DNA of 64,000 bases from CAVQAH01 sp963784195 (GCA_963784195.1 CAWARA010000011.1:62001-126000), one strand, 5' to 3'. Shown: positions 33,524 to 45,999, counted from the first letter of the stretch. Numbers and translations are program-made. Notes: generated by a model from the letters alone, not told the origin.

Positions 33524-35441
33524 TTACCGCTTCGAGGTTGCAGAAACTGACCTGGGCTGCCTCTGGAAGTGCAAGAAGAGCACCACAGCAGTAATTACAA
33601 TTCCCGCAAAATCTGCCCACGCGCGAGCATAGAAAAGGAACAGTCCCCCGAGGATCAAAAAGAAGCGCTCGGAGGTCGTCGCCGGGCCACGAACCCACCC
33701 CCCAAAGCCCGCCGCAAGCGCGCCAACGCCGATCGCGGCCGTGACGGTCGTTTGCAACACGTCAACGATCGGCGCCTGCAAGAGCACGCCGAGTCCCTCG
33801 GGCGACAACGTGAAGACGAACGGGACCAGGAACGCGGGAAGCGTGTACTTCCACGTCAGCATCATCGTCTGGAACGGATTGCCACCGGTGAGGGCGGCAG
33901 CCGCAAATGGCGACAACGCTGTCGGCGGGCTGACCTCCGAAAGCACCGCGTAATAGAAGATGAACATGTGTGCGGCTACAGGAGGCACACCTGACTGCAC
34001 GAGTGCCGGAGCCACCATGACGGCCGCGATGATGTACGAAGCGGTCACCGGAACGGCGAGCCCGAGGAGCCAGACGGCGATCGCCGAGTAGACGACCGTC
34101 AGCAACAGCTGGCCGCCGGCGAGGGCGACGATGATCCCGGCGATCTTCAGGCCGAGACCGGTGAGCGTCACGACGCCGACGATGATCCCGGCCGTGGCGG
34201 TTGTCGCGCACACGCCGAGCACTCCAGTCGCACCGGCCTTCAACGCGTCGAAGAGGCGCGCCGGACCCAACGCTGTCTCGCGCCGGATGAAGCTCAACGC
34301 GACGGCCAGAACCGTCGCCCAGAACACAGCGCGGAACGCCGACATGCCAGTCACCATGAACGCGGCAATCGCTACGAGTGACGTGAAGTGATACCCGTAC
34401 TTCCTCGTCAGCTCGCCGACTGAGGGCGCGTCGATCGCTTCGGGCGTCGTACCGAGGCGGCGCGCGTCCGCTTCGATCATCAAGAAGATCGACAGGTAAT
34501 ACAGGAGCGTCGGCACAGTGGCCATGACGAGCACGTGCAAGTACGAGATGCGCAGGAACTCGGCGATCAGGAATGCGGCAGCGCCCAGCGTCGGCGGCGA
34601 CAGCAGCGCGCCGATCCCGGCGGCAGACAGCATCGCGCCTGCGACTTCCGGTCGAAAACCGGCGCGGCGCAGGAGCGGCCACGCCACCGATCCGAGCATC
34701 ACGGTTGTCGCGACGCCGCTGCCTGAAACCGTTCCCAACAGAAAGCCCGCGAGCGTGACCGTGCGCCCCGGCGCGGCGGGAGATCGCGATCGCCCCATCG
34801 CCGCCATGGCCCAGTTGATGAAGAACGCGCCTGCGCCGGACTGCTCGAGCACCGCGCCGTAGATTGTGAAAAGGATGATGTAGGTCGCCGCGACGTCGAG
34901 GGGAATCCCGAACAGACCCTCGAGCGTCATGTAGAGCGTGCCGACGAGACGGTCAGGCGAGTAGCCGCGGTGCGCGAGAAGTGACAAACCAAGAGAGTCG
35001 AACGTTGGGCCTGCATACGCGTAGATCATGAAGACCAACGCCGTAACGGGTAGCACCCACCCGACCGTGCGCCGCGTGGCTTCGAGAACGAGAAGAATGG
35101 CGATCGACCCGAGCACGATGTCGACGGTCAACGGATCGGCAGCGCGATAGATAAAGCGCTGAAAGTCGACGATCGGCCACGCCAGGGCAACAACGGTGAC
35201 GCCCGCAAGCACCCAGTCGAGTGCGCTCACGCGCTCGCCTGCCTGACTTGCCGGCAGGAAACAGAATGAAGGTCAGCACCAGCGCGATCAGCAGAAAGCT
35301 GACGCGATAGATCTGAGGCTGGACGATGAAGAGGACCCAGTAAAGCGAATAGAGCGAGAGACCGACGGCGAGAAACGCAGAAAGGCGCCCCGGAACGCCG
35401 GTCAGGCGGCGAACAGGACCTGCATCCTCTATTGACTCCAT
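33524..35441 (-). CDS. Fused TRAP transporter permease (DctQM type, 4TM/12TM; one frameshift)
   Basis: The start at 35441 opens the first helix pair (VGLSLYSLYWVLFIVQP). Near 35248 an extra A shifts the frame; removing it joins FPAGSQAGERVSALDWV. The rest is a polytopic permease with GFLLGTVSGSGVATTVMLGS and the conserved PPTLGAAAFLIAEF, PVTASYIIAAVMVAPAL and SEVSPPTALSPFAAAALTGG motifs of fused TRAP permeases. With the TAXI-type receptor encoded just upstream (13-base overlap) it forms an ion-driven uptake system for a small acid, not identified. The total length of ~640 residues is normal for the fused class. Confidence 0.85.
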
Positions 35442-36401
35442 ACGCCGCGTTCGCGATAGAACCTCACGGCGCCCGGATGGAATTCCGCCGGCGATCCCTT
35501 GATGGCGCTCGACAGCGTCAGGTTCCGCGCTTCAGGATGGATGGCCGCCAGCTCCTCCTGTTTTTCGAAGATCAATCGAGTGATGTCGTAGGCCAGGTCG
35601 TCGGGCATTGAGCGATTCACGACGAGCACATTGGCCACGCCAACCACTCCGACGGCTGCATTGACGCCCGGGTACACATTCGGCGGGATGTCGAGCCGGA
35701 AATAGAGGTCGCCATAGTCGCGGTTCATTGCCGGCAGAAGCTCAGCACTCGGCAAGAGACGCACCTTGATGCCCGGTGAGTGCGACAGGTCCTGGACGGC
35801 CGCCGTCGGCAAGCCGCCGCTCCAGAAGAACGCCTGGACCTTGCCGTCTTTCAACGCATCAGCCGACTCCGACGCGCCAAGGCCCTGCCTCGTGACGTCC
35901 CGGTCAGGATCGAGGCCGGCCGCGCGCAGGATGCGGAAAGCAATCACTTCGGTCCCGCTGCCGGGCGACCCGGTCGAGATCACCTTGCCTCGAAGACCTG
36001 CGACGGATTCGATCCCAGACGATGCGAGAGTGACGAGCTGCGTGTAGTTCGAATACAAGACCGCCAGGCTCGCCGCGGGGACGACGCGTCCCTCGAATGG
36101 ACCGCGCCCGGCCACGCCGTCTGCCAGCGTATCGGCCAGCGTGAACGCGATATCTGCCCGGCCGTCCCGAATGAGTTTCAGATTGTCTACTGAAGCGGCC
36201 GTGACCTCAGCCGTCACCCGCACGTCGGGACAGGTTTTCGTTCAGGACTTTGGCGACGCCACCCCCGTACGGGTAATACACGCCGCCCGTCCCGCCTGTG
36301 GCAATGGACAGGAACCGCGCGGACGGTGCACCACTCCCACCGCATCCAACCGAAGTCAGGACGAATAGGCAAAAGACACTGAACGCCACCCGCTTCAGCA
36401 T
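35429..36401 (-). CDS. TAXI-family TRAP transporter solute receptor (one frameshift)
   Basis: The start at 36401 opens a lipoprotein signal (FSVFCLFVLTSVGCGG). Then comes the TAXI hallmark FLSIATGGTGGVYYPYGGGVAK. Near 36228 an extra C shifts the frame; removing it joins NENLSDVRVTAEVTAASVDN. The rest shows ADIAFTLADTLADGV, GSPGSGTEVIAFRIL and AFFWSGGLPTAAVQDLS. TAXI receptors bind acidic solutes and hand them to fused TRAP permeases, as here. An array of GATGGGC units lies directly against the start codon and may displace a normal promoter region. Confidence 0.83.
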
Positions 36402-36459
36402 CGCCCATCGCCCATCGCCCATGCCCCACCGCCCATCGCCCATCGCCCATTGCCCATTC

Positions 36460-36462
<3 letters not shown>
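36402..36462. repeat. GATGGGC (7-bp) tandem array
   Basis: About seven copies, some degenerate, fill the gap between the EttA stop codon and the TAXI receptor start. A shorter GATGGGC array is found at 48803-48832. Confidence 0.8.
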
Positions 36463-38130
<1,668 letters not shown>

Positions 38131-38136
38131 CAGGTG

Positions 38137-38142
38137 ATTGTA
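38137..38142 (-). promoter_or_regulatory. -10 box of ettA (leaderless)
   Basis: TACAAT on the minus strand is six bases before the ATG at 38130 with no ribosome-binding site between. Confidence 0.5.
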
Positions 38143-38159
38143 GCAATGGGAGGGTTATG

Positions 38160-38255
38160 GACACCCGTAGGCCCGACCTGACCGCGTACGCCAAGGCTAC
38201 GGCGAGTCCGCCGGAGCGCTTCGCGCGAAGGCGGAAGGTCGGGCCTACGGGTGTC
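38160..38255. repeat. 96-bp intergenic palindromic element
   Basis: Perfect 20-bp inverted arms (38160-38179 and 38236-38255) beginning GACACCCGTAGGCCCGACCT enclose a 56-bp centre with its own short symmetries (GCGTACGCC, GCGCTTCGCGCGAAGGC). It lies upstream of ettA and downstream of the ABC exporter gene. This looks like a mobile palindromic (REP/MITE-like) unit. Confidence 0.8.
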
Positions 38256-40182
38256 ACAACGACCGATCCGGCCGCACGGGAACGGCGACCTTCTTGCGCG
38301 GCGCTTCGGGCGTGAAGTCCTCGCCAGGATTGATGAAGCGATCGGCTTCGAGCTTGTACTGCTTGTCGTACAACGTGCGATAGCGGCCGCCGAGCGTGAG
38401 GAGCTGCGTGTGGGTACCGCGCTCGACGATCTCGCCGTGCTCGATGACCAGAATCTGATCGGCGCTGCGGATCGTGGAGAGACGATGGGCGATCACGAAC
38501 GTGGTGCGCCCGTGCCTCAGCGAGCGGAGTCCGTCCTGGATCAACGCCTCGCTTTCGCTGTCGAGCGAGGAGGTCGCCTCGTCGAGCACGAGGATGCGCG
38601 GGTCGGCGAGGATCGCGCGGGCGATCGCCACGCGCTGGCGTTGCCCTCCCGAGAGCTTGACCCCCCGCTCCCCCACCACGGTGTCGTATTTCTTCTCGAA
38701 CCCGTCGATGAACTCGTCCGCATGAGCGATACGGCTCACCCGCTGGATCTCATCGAGCGTCGCGTCGGGCCGGCCGTAACGGATGTTGTCGCCAACGGTC
38801 CCGTCGAACAGGAAGTTGTCCTGCAGCACGACGCCGATCTGCCCGCGATAGTCGCGGAGCCGCATGGTCGACAGATCCCGGCCGTCCACGCGAATCGTGC
38901 CCGACAGCGGCCGGTTGAACGCCATCACCAGGCTGATGAGCGTACTCTTCCCCGACCCGCTCGACCCGACGAGCGCCGTCGTCGTCCCTGCTGGCGCGCG
39001 GAAGCTGACGTTCTTCAGAACCGGGACCCCGGCGTTGTATTCGAAGCTGACGTCCTCAAAATCGATCTCGCCCTCGATTTCTCCGAGGGGCGCTTTCTGG
39101 CTGTCCTCGTCGTCTTCCGTCGTCATCGCGAGGAGCTCGCGAATGCGGTCGAGCCCGGCGAAGGCTTCGCTGATCTGCGTACCGATGGAGGCGATCTGCA
39201 CGACCGGCGCCGCCATCAGGCCCGTCAGCACGAGGTAGAAGATGAAATCGCCGAGCGTCATCGCACCCGACAGGATCGCCCGGCCGCCGATCACGATCAT
39301 CAGCACGCCGATGATGCCGACGACGACGGTGGAGAACGCGGTGATCGCGGACACGCCGGTAATGGATCTGGCGATGTTGCGGAATAGCCGGTGGACGCCT
39401 TTCGTGAAGACCAGCTCCTCGCGCTTCTCTGCGGTATAGGTCTTCACGATCCGGATCCCGCCGAGCGTCTCGTTCAACCGGCCGGTGACCTCCGCGTTGA
39501 TCTTGCCGCGCTCCCGGAACAGGGGCCGCAGGCGGTTGAACGCGATCGCCATCGCGCCGCCGAACGCGCCAAGCGCGGCGAGCGTCGCCAGCGTCAGCCA
39601 CCAGTTGAGATAGAAGAGGATGCAGAGCGCGACCAGCGCCGTCACCACGCTGCCGGTCAGCTGGACGAGCCCCGTGCCGACGAGGTTTCGTATGCCCTCG
39701 GCGTCCGTCATGATTCGTGAGATCAGGACGCCCGACTGCGTGGAGTCGAAATACCGAACCGGAAGCCTGGCCACATGCGCCTCGACTCGCCGGCGCATGT
39801 CCGTGATCGCGCGTTGAGCCGCAACGCCCAGGACCTGCGAGATGGAGAACGACGTCACAGCCTGGACGACGGTGGCCGCTCCCGCAGCGAGGGCGAGCGG
39901 CATCAGCAGGTCTGCGCGCCCTTTCCCGATCACGTCGTCGATGAGGAATTTGGATGTGGCAGGAAGGACCAGACCGACGAGCCTGTTGATGATCATGAGG
40001 CCGAGGCCCAACGCCAGGCGGCCTCTCCGGGCCACGATGAGCGTCCGCGCCTCACGCCACGCGGCGGACGCAGTGACCTTTTTCTTCGGAATCGAGGGCG
40101 TATCGACCCGGGCCGCGTCCGACCGCCGGCCACGCGCCGCTTCCGAGCGCGGAACCCTCACACCGCCGAACCCTATGGCCAT
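38254..40182 (-). CDS. ABC exporter, fused membrane and ATPase domains (MsbA-like)
   Basis: A 642-residue half-transporter. Residues ~50-340 form a six-helix membrane domain; residues ~380-610 are the nucleotide-binding domain. The latter has Walker A GSSGSGKSTL, Q-loop GVVLQDNFLF, signature LSGGQRQRVAIARAIL, Walker B ILVLDEATSSLD and the H-loop IAHRLSTI. A homodimer would export a lipid or hydrophobic compound across the inner membrane. It is separated by only six bases from the HAD phosphatase gene upstream and is probably co-transcribed with it. The 96-bp palindrome overlaps its very end. Confidence 0.9.
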   Translation of the reverse strand: MAIGFGGVRVPRSEAARGRRSDAARVDTPSIPKKKVTASAAWREARTLIVARRGRLALGLGLMIINRLVGLVLPATSKFLIDDVIGKGRADLLMPLALAAGAATVVQAVTSFSISQVLGVAAQRAITDMRRRVEAHVARLPVRYFDSTQSGVLISRIMTDAEGIRNLVGTGLVQLTGSVVTALVALCILFYLNWWLTLATLAALGAFGGAMAIAFNRLRPLFRERGKINAEVTGRLNETLGGIRIVKTYTAEKREELVFTKGVHRLFRNIARSITGVSAITAFSTVVVGIIGVLMIVIGGRAILSGAMTLGDFIFYLVLTGLMAAPVVQIASIGTQISEAFAGLDRIRELLAMTTEDDEDSQKAPLGEIEGEIDFEDVSFEYNAGVPVLKNVSFRAPAGTTTALVGSSGSGKSTLISLVMAFNRPLSGTIRVDGRDLSTMRLRDYRGQIGVVLQDNFLFDGTVGDNIRYGRPDATLDEIQRVSRIAHADEFIDGFEKKYDTVVGERGVKLSGGQRQRVAIARAILADPRILVLDEATSSLDSESEALIQDGLRSLRHGRTTFVIAHRLSTIRSADQILVIEHGEIVERGTHTQLLTLGGRYRTLYDKQYKLEADRFINPGEDFTPEAPRKKVAVPVRPDRSL

Positions 40183-40187
40183 GAGTT

Positions 40188-41022
40188 TTATGACGCCTCT
40201 TTGAACACCAACGTCTCAATTGCCTCCGCAACCCCGGCTTCGTCGTTGCTTCCTGTGACGATCCAGCCGCGGTCCTTCAGCTCCGGCAGCGCATTCCCCA
40301 TCAGCACCGGCGTGCCGGCATACTCCAGCATCGGGAGATCGTTCAGGTTGTCGCCGATGGCCATCACCTCATCAGCCGACATGCCGCGCTCCACGGCCCA
40401 GTCACGGAGGGCGGACCCCTTCGAGCAGCCAGCGCGGACGACATCAACGAGCGAGAAATCGCGGTGCACGTACTCCGTCAGCGCCACGGAGAACAGTCGT
40501 TTCGTCCTCGCCCAGGGCTCCGAAGAGCTCGCGCATCTCCGAACAGCACCCGGTGAACATGATTTGCACGGGATCTTCGGTCAGCGCATCCTCGAGCGGA
40601 CGCACCTCGCTGATGAACGGACGGTTCGCGTGGAAGTAACGGCTGTGCCGCGGGTCGCTCCAGTCGACGGCCTCGAACACCACCTGTCCCTCGAGTGGGC
40701 GATCGAACACCACGGCCGCAGAGTCGCGGTGATGCGGAGTGCGCTGCAGCACCGTCCGCGCCGTATCACGCGGCAACAGACTGCGCATCAGCGTCCGGCC
40801 GTCCTTCGTCTTGACGATGGCGCCGTTGCTGAGGATGAGGGTCAGCGGCCCCGGCAGGGATTCGAAGATCGGCCGCGCGAAGTCGTAGCGGCGGCCCGTC
40901 GCCAGCACGATCTCGACGCCCAGTTCAATCGCCCGACCGATCGCCAGCTGATTGGCGTGAGGTATCGAACCATGACTGTCGAGCAGCGTGCCGTCAATAT
41001 CCAGGGCTATCAGGCGAATCAT
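40188..41022 (-). CDS. Cof-type HAD-family sugar-phosphate phosphatase (one frameshift)
   Basis: The N-terminal DxD motif is ALDIDGTLLDSHG and the end carries GDNLNDLPML, motifs I and IV of the Cof subfamily with its C2 cap (LATGRRYDFARPI, then TLILSNGAIVKT). Between about 40486 and 40494 one added base shifts the frame. Removing one C restores the continuous TVLVALTEYVHRDFSLVDV. Cof proteins dephosphorylate sugar phosphates, FMN and similar compounds. It is the only clearly cytoplasmic enzyme among the frameshifted genes. Its upstream region is a hairpin-forming ATCGGAA array. Confidence 0.82.
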
Positions 41023-41037
41023 TCGATCGGAAGTGCA

Positions 41038-41163
41038 GGATCGGAAATCGGAAATCGGAGATCGGCAATCGGAAATGCCTCACCGCTATTCTCTCACGCT
41101 TCCGTATCGTCGATTCCCCTTGCGATTTCCGATCTGCCGATCTCCGATTCCCGATTGCCGATG
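41038..41163. repeat. Inverted pair of ATCGGAA arrays
   Basis: Five 7-8 bp units (ATCGGAA, ATCGGAG, ATCGGCA) at 41038-41076 face the reverse complement (TTCCGAT units) at 41124-41163. This could fold into a hairpin between the HAD gene and the end of the TonB receptor gene. Confidence 0.88.
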
Positions 41164-41176
41164 GCGATGGCCAGCG

Positions 41177-43416
41177 TCAGAACTGCACGCGCAGCTCGCC
41201 GACGATCTGGCGCTTGATGATGTCGCCGAACACGTGCTGCTGCACGTCGTCGTTGCCGATGTTCATCATCTTCAGCGTCGTCGTGAGGCGATCGCCAAGC
41301 CATTTCACGCCGAAGCCGGCGTTGACGAGGGTGTAGTCGTCCGTCGTGCCCTGGTAGCCTGGGTCGAGCACATCCTGCCAGAACGCGTCGGAGGAGTAGC
41401 TCACTGACAGGTTGCCGAGGAATATGCCGTAGTTGAATGCGCCGCCGATGTTGAAGCGGTGATTGGGCGGAAAGTTCAACTCGCCGACCGGAACGGCGTC
41501 CGGGCCGGTTTCATCGACCTCGGGATCGCTCTGCCAGGAGTAGTTCACGAAGACATCGAAGTACTGATTGACCGGACTGGTCACGCCGAGCTCGAGCCCC
41601 TTGTTCCGGCTCTTGCCGAAGTTCTGGTAGGTGAAGACTCCCGGAAGCGGACGTCCGGCGAGCGGCAAGCCCTGCGATGACCAGCGGCGAGAGCGGCCAG
41701 TTCGCCGGTGGGCGGGCCGCCGTGTAGCGTCCCGATGGATCCTCGACGAAGAGAATCTCGTTCTGCAGCCAGTTGCGATAGAAGGCGGCGGAGATCACCG
41801 CCTGCCTTAGGTTCGCCGAGTAGCCAACCTCGAAGGCGTCGAGCAGCTGTTCCTCGAGATCGGGGTTCCCGGTGATGTTGACCGGCAGCTGATAGTTGGC
41901 GGGTCCGCCGACCGGCCTCAGATCGACAGGCTGGCCGATCACCAGGTCGAGGTGGTTGTTGATGACCGACGGCGAACGATACGCGCGGTTGTAGGAAACC
42001 CGAACCGTCTGATTCTCCTTCGGCTTGAACATGAACGTCGTGCGCGGCGAGAAGACGAAGTCGTCGATGAAGTCGAACCGATCGACCCGCGCGCCGACGA
42101 CCAGACGGAACATGTTCGAGAGAAAGATCTCGTCCTGGGCGTAGACACCGAACTCCGTACGATCGTCCGAGGTCGGTGCGATCGACAGGTCGTAGAAATT
42201 GAACCGGAGGTTACCGCCGTAGCTGAACACGTGGCGCGCCGCGAACGTGTGCACGTTCGACGCCTCGAAGTCATACGTGTTCGAGTTGAAATCGAAGGTG
42301 ATCGGCTGACAGGTGATCGGGTCAGCCGTCAGAAGGTTGCTCGCGTCGCCGCTCAGGATGTTCGTGAAGAAGCTCGCGCGGAAACCGCGGTCGGAGTAGT
42401 TGGCCTTGACGTACGCCATCACAGTTCCGCTCTGGATGTCGAACGGTCCGATGCCGGTGTGCATGATGCCGTCCGTGCCCGATATGCCGCCCGAGAACCA
42501 GAGCTTGCGGCCATCCTCGTAGTCGTAATCGACGCGGCCGTCGAACTTGGGCTGCGTCGTGCCCTGATTCGTGAACGGCGGATAGGAGGTCCTGACCGCT
42601 CCGCAGAGCTCCGGGCCGGCGTCGCAGGGAATGGTGCCGACCGGACGCGACAACGGATCCTGTGAGTACGCTCCCGCCGAGAGCTTGTACGCCCAGCGAT
42701 CGTTGACTGCTTGCGCGTGGGTGCCGCTGATGTACCAGACCGCACCCGTATCCTCGTCGTTGGCGCGCGAGAAGCCACCGAAGCCGATGACCGCGTTGGT
42801 GCCCTGCATCTCGCGCGGCGCCTTCGTGATCACGTTGACGACGCCGTTCAGCGCGTTGGCGCCCCACACCGCTGAGGCTGGACCGCGGATCACTTCGATC
42901 TGCTTGACCTCGTTGAAATTCACCGGCAGGAAATCCCACATCACGAAGCCGAAGAAGTCCTGATAGAGGCTGCGGCCGTCGAGCAGCGCCAGCTGACCGG
43001 TGGCCAATGTGCCGGTGGCGTTGCGCGTGGTGATGTTAATGTCGCGGGCCGAGACCTGCGTCACGTTGACGCCGGGGACCGCCCGCAGCAACTCGGCAAA
43101 ATTCCGTGTCGGCGCGATCTCGATGGCGGCACCGGTGATGACGCTCATCGTCGCCGGGGCGTCGACGAGCTTCTCCTCCGCCCTGGACGCGCTGACGACC
43201 ACAGTTTCCTCGGTACTTGGGCGTCTCCTCAGGCTTCTGCTCGGGCTTTGGCTCGGGCTTGGGCTGCGGCTTCTGCTCGGGTTTCTGCTCGGGTTTCTGC
43301 GGTTGCGCCTGGATCGCCGAGGCCCGGTCCTGAGGTTCAGGCCCAGACGGTGTCGTGCCCGCGGGCATTGTCGCGAGAATCGCCGCGGCGACGGCAAAAC
43401 TACAGACGGAGGTCAT
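41177..43416 (-). CDS. TonB-dependent outer-membrane receptor (two frameshifts)
   Basis: A GAGGAG Shine-Dalgarno precedes the ATG at 43416. The signal peptide (VAAAILATMPAG) is followed by a Lys/Pro/Glu repeat (EQKPQPKPEPKPEQKP), then the plug domain (VVVSASRAEEKLVDAPATMS, LLDGRSLYQDFFGF, EVIRGPASAVWGANALNGVV) and a 22-strand barrel ending RQIVGELRVQF with a terminal Phe. Two extra bases, near 43212 (GTACC) and 41671 (GGG), break the frame; removal restores conserved sequence. These receptors import siderophores, vitamins or glycans with TonB energy. The Pro/Lys-rich extension may reach the peptidoglycan. Substrate unknown. Confidence 0.85.
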
Positions 43417-43568
43417 AGATGCTCCTCTGGGCCACAGGTGGCCCGGGATGAGTGGATGACGCTATTCCCAATGCTTTGCAGGGCTTACGGGGTATACCAC
43501 AGGGGCAGATGCCTGTAAATATGACCAGCCCGGCCGGCTGGCTGTTCCATCCGCGCGCCGGGACAACG

Positions 43569-43574
43569 TAGACT
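43569..43574 (+). promoter_or_regulatory. Possible -10 box of the metallopeptidase gene
   Basis: TAGACT is ten bases before the ATG at 43585; no ribosome-binding site is seen. Confidence 0.35.
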
Positions 43575-43584
43575 CGACTGCTGA

Positions 43585-44661
43585 ATGTCTGCCGAACCGG
43601 CCCGGCTTGAGGCACCTGCCCCAATCCGGCGTGACCCCGTGATTCCGCCCGAGGAATGGGCGTCCTGGCCCGACGAACGCCTCCTCGACCTGCGTCTGTG
43701 CCAGCTCGGCGTCACGATCGAAGGAAGCCCTCTCGAAGCGCGGATCGCAGAGATCCAGACAGAGTTGTCGACCCGTGGTCTTCTCGCCTTTCACCCGCAC
43801 TTCTGGTTATCGGCCGAATGGTTCTCACCCGATGGGGTTCCCGGCGTGGCCATTCCCTTCTATCTGGCGCACCCCCGATTGGAAAAGCTCGAACGCACAC
43901 AGATGCTCGAGGTCGAAGGGGGCACGCCGGAGTGGTGCCGGAAGATTCTCCGTCACGAAGCAGGTCACGCGGTCGACAACGCCTACAAGCTCCGTCGGCG
44001 CAGGAGGCGTCAGCAGATTTTCGGTCCGTCCTACATCCAGTACCCGGACTACTACACGCCGAAACCGTACAGCAAGAGCTTCGTGCTCCATCTCGACAGC
44101 TGGTACTCGCAGAGTCACCCGGATGAAGACTTCGCGGAAACGTTTGCGGTGTGGCTGAAACCCGACTCGGACTGGCGTGCCCGCTACGCCGACTGGCCGG
44201 CACTGAAGAAGCTCGAATACATGGACACGCTGATGCGCGAGCTCGCCGGCAAGCCGATGGTCGTCCGTGGCCGGCGGAAGGTCGAACCGCTGCACAGTCT
44301 CAGAACCACGCTCCGCGCCCACTACGAACGAAAACGCCGCCACTACGGCGTCGAGCATCCACATTTCTACGACCGGGATCTACGGAAGTTGTTCTCCGAT
44401 CGTCCTGAGCACGCAGGAAACATGAAGGCGGCGCGTTTCATCGCCAGGGTACGTCCCGAGGTGCGCCGGATGATCGCGGAGCGAACCGGCGAGTATCAGT
44501 ACACCATCGATCAGGTGATCGAGAACATGATCAGGCGCGCCAACGAGCTCAACCTGCGGCTGGTCGGGCCAGAGGACCGGACGAAACTGGAATTCACGAT
44601 CATGCTCACCGTCCAGACGATGAACTACCTGCACAGCGGCCGGCATCGCGTCGCGTTGTAG
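43585..44661 (+). CDS. Putative zinc-binding metallopeptidase
   Basis: A 358-residue protein without a signal peptide. It contains a zinc-site HEAGH (in ILRHEAGHAVDNAYKL) about residue 128, and a downstream HPDEDFAETFAVWL whose Glu could be the third ligand. These are features of the uncharacterised putative zinc-binding metallopeptidase family. An Arg-rich RRRRRRQQIF follows the helix. The C-terminal third is helical and basic. No substrate is known for the family. It is convergent with the SAF oxidoreductase gene, with only six bases between them. Confidence 0.75.
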   Translation: MSAEPARLEAPAPIRRDPVIPPEEWASWPDERLLDLRLCQLGVTIEGSPLEARIAEIQTELSTRGLLAFHPHFWLSAEWFSPDGVPGVAIPFYLAHPRLEKLERTQMLEVEGGTPEWCRKILRHEAGHAVDNAYKLRRRRRRQQIFGPSYIQYPDYYTPKPYSKSFVLHLDSWYSQSHPDEDFAETFAVWLKPDSDWRARYADWPALKKLEYMDTLMRELAGKPMVVRGRRKVEPLHSLRTTLRAHYERKRRHYGVEHPHFYDRDLRKLFSDRPEHAGNMKAARFIARVRPEVRRMIAERTGEYQYTIDQVIENMIRRANELNLRLVGPEDRTKLEFTIMLTVQTMNYLHSGRHRVAL

Positions 44662-44667
44662 GTACTG

Positions 44668-45975
44668 TTACCGCAACTCCTCAGCGAAACGATCGCACTG
44701 CTCTCTCCACAACTCGTCGCAGAGGCGTCCGGGCGGCAGCTCCACATCGTCGAACGTGACCGCCTGATCCTTGGGCACGGCGCGCTTGAGGACGCAGTCT
44801 TCGGCCAGGCCGATCGGGAGCAGGCACTCCTTCCGCGCCGTCGTGGCGTTTTCGCAGACACCGAAGAGCATGAATTTGCCAACGCCATCCAGCCGCTCGC
44901 CGGCCGCCAGATCGCGCTTCGCGATCGATACCACCTCCACCTTCGGTCCCGACAGCGGCGTCAGCGTCGCGTCGTTGAAGATCACCGCCCTCGCGACGCT
45001 CATCGGCGTCTCGAGGTGGCAGAGATGGTACGGCGTGAAGAAACAATACAGAGGGCCTTCGCCCTGCTTGTACAGGTTCAACCGTGTTTTCTGCAAAGGA
45101 TCGTCAGTCGTCGCGAGGACGAACACTGCCGGCGCTGGGAACGCAACACCCACCAGGTAATCGACAAACCCCGGGCCATTCAGCAGTGCTTCCGTCGGGT
45201 ACACCTTGACCGCGTCGTCCAGATTGGTGTTCGGCGGAATCCTGAATCCGTACATGCCCCGTTTGGCGACGCGCATGTCGGTGGCATTGGCAATGGAGGC
45301 CTGCTCGAAGGACATCTTCGAGCCGTCGGCGAATCCCGAGACCATCTCGGGTTTCTGTCCCCACTTCCTGGCAAACTCGACCTGCGTCGCGGGCGTCCGG
45401 TATTCGTCCTGGAGCCCTTTCAGGTTGCCACACAGCACCGGGCGGAGCCCGATGGACTTGACGTGACGATAGAGGTCCATCGTCACGCCCGGCTGATCGC
45501 CGTTGCATTCGGTCAGGATCACGCCGGCTTTGTCGGCGTAGGTCTTCAGAATTGGCCCGAGCGTCCCCATCAGCTCGGCGTTCATCCAGACGACGTGTTT
45601 GCTGTGCTTCATCGCTTCGAGTGCGACGCGCGATCCGAACTCGACCGCGCCGGTCACCTCGAGGATCACGTCGATATGTGGCGAGCGGCACAACAGGAAC
45701 GCGTTGTCAGTGGCCACCGTAACGCCGCTTGCGAGGGCGGCATCCAGGTCGTCCTGCGATGTGACGACCTGATAGTTCGCGATGGCGGACCCGGCGTACA
45801 TCTGGCGCACGGCATCCAGGTTCCGGCTGGAAGCGCCGGCGAGCCGCATGCCCCTGGTGTATTTCGCGATCTGCCAGCCGATGGCCCGGCCCATGAAGCC
45901 GATGCCGACGATGCCGACGCGAATCGGCTTGCCTTCGGCTTCGAGTTTCTCGAGCGCCGTGTCCAGCAGAATCAT
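44668..45975 (-). CDS. NAD(P)-dependent oxidoreductase with SAF domain
   Basis: A 435-residue protein. The Rossmann motif GIVGIGFMGRAIGWQIAKY opens the N-terminal domain. A homoserine-dehydrogenase-like body has VILEVTGAVEFG, HVVWMNAELM and ILTECNGDQPG. A C-terminal SAF-type domain ends near ECLLPIGLAEDCVLKRAVP. Homologues often lie in surface-polysaccharide or unusual-sugar loci. The reaction is not established. It begins 24 bases after the C-methyltransferase gene ends, so the pair is likely one operon, perhaps for a modified sugar. Confidence 0.75.
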   Translation of the reverse strand: MILLDTALEKLEAEGKPIRVGIVGIGFMGRAIGWQIAKYTRGMRLAGASSRNLDAVRQMYAGSAIANYQVVTSQDDLDAALASGVTVATDNAFLLCRSPHIDVILEVTGAVEFGSRVALEAMKHSKHVVWMNAELMGTLGPILKTYADKAGVILTECNGDQPGVTMDLYRHVKSIGLRPVLCGNLKGLQDEYRTPATQVEFARKWGQKPEMVSGFADGSKMSFEQASIANATDMRVAKRGMYGFRIPPNTNLDDAVKVYPTEALLNGPGFVDYLVGVAFPAPAVFVLATTDDPLQKTRLNLYKQGEGPLYCFFTPYHLCHLETPMSVARAVIFNDATLTPLSGPKVEVVSIAKRDLAAGERLDGVGKFMLFGVCENATTARKECLLPIGLAEDCVLKRAVPKDQAVTFDDVELPPGRLCDELWREQCDRFAEELR

Positions 45976-45999
45976 GACGTCATCGAACGGGGCGAGCGG

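Noticed and set aside
36228..36229. Programmed +1 frameshift in the TAXI receptor (TCC CGA context)
   Set aside because: Other breaks in this window share no common slippery site and some go the other way, so a sequencing indel is the simpler reading.
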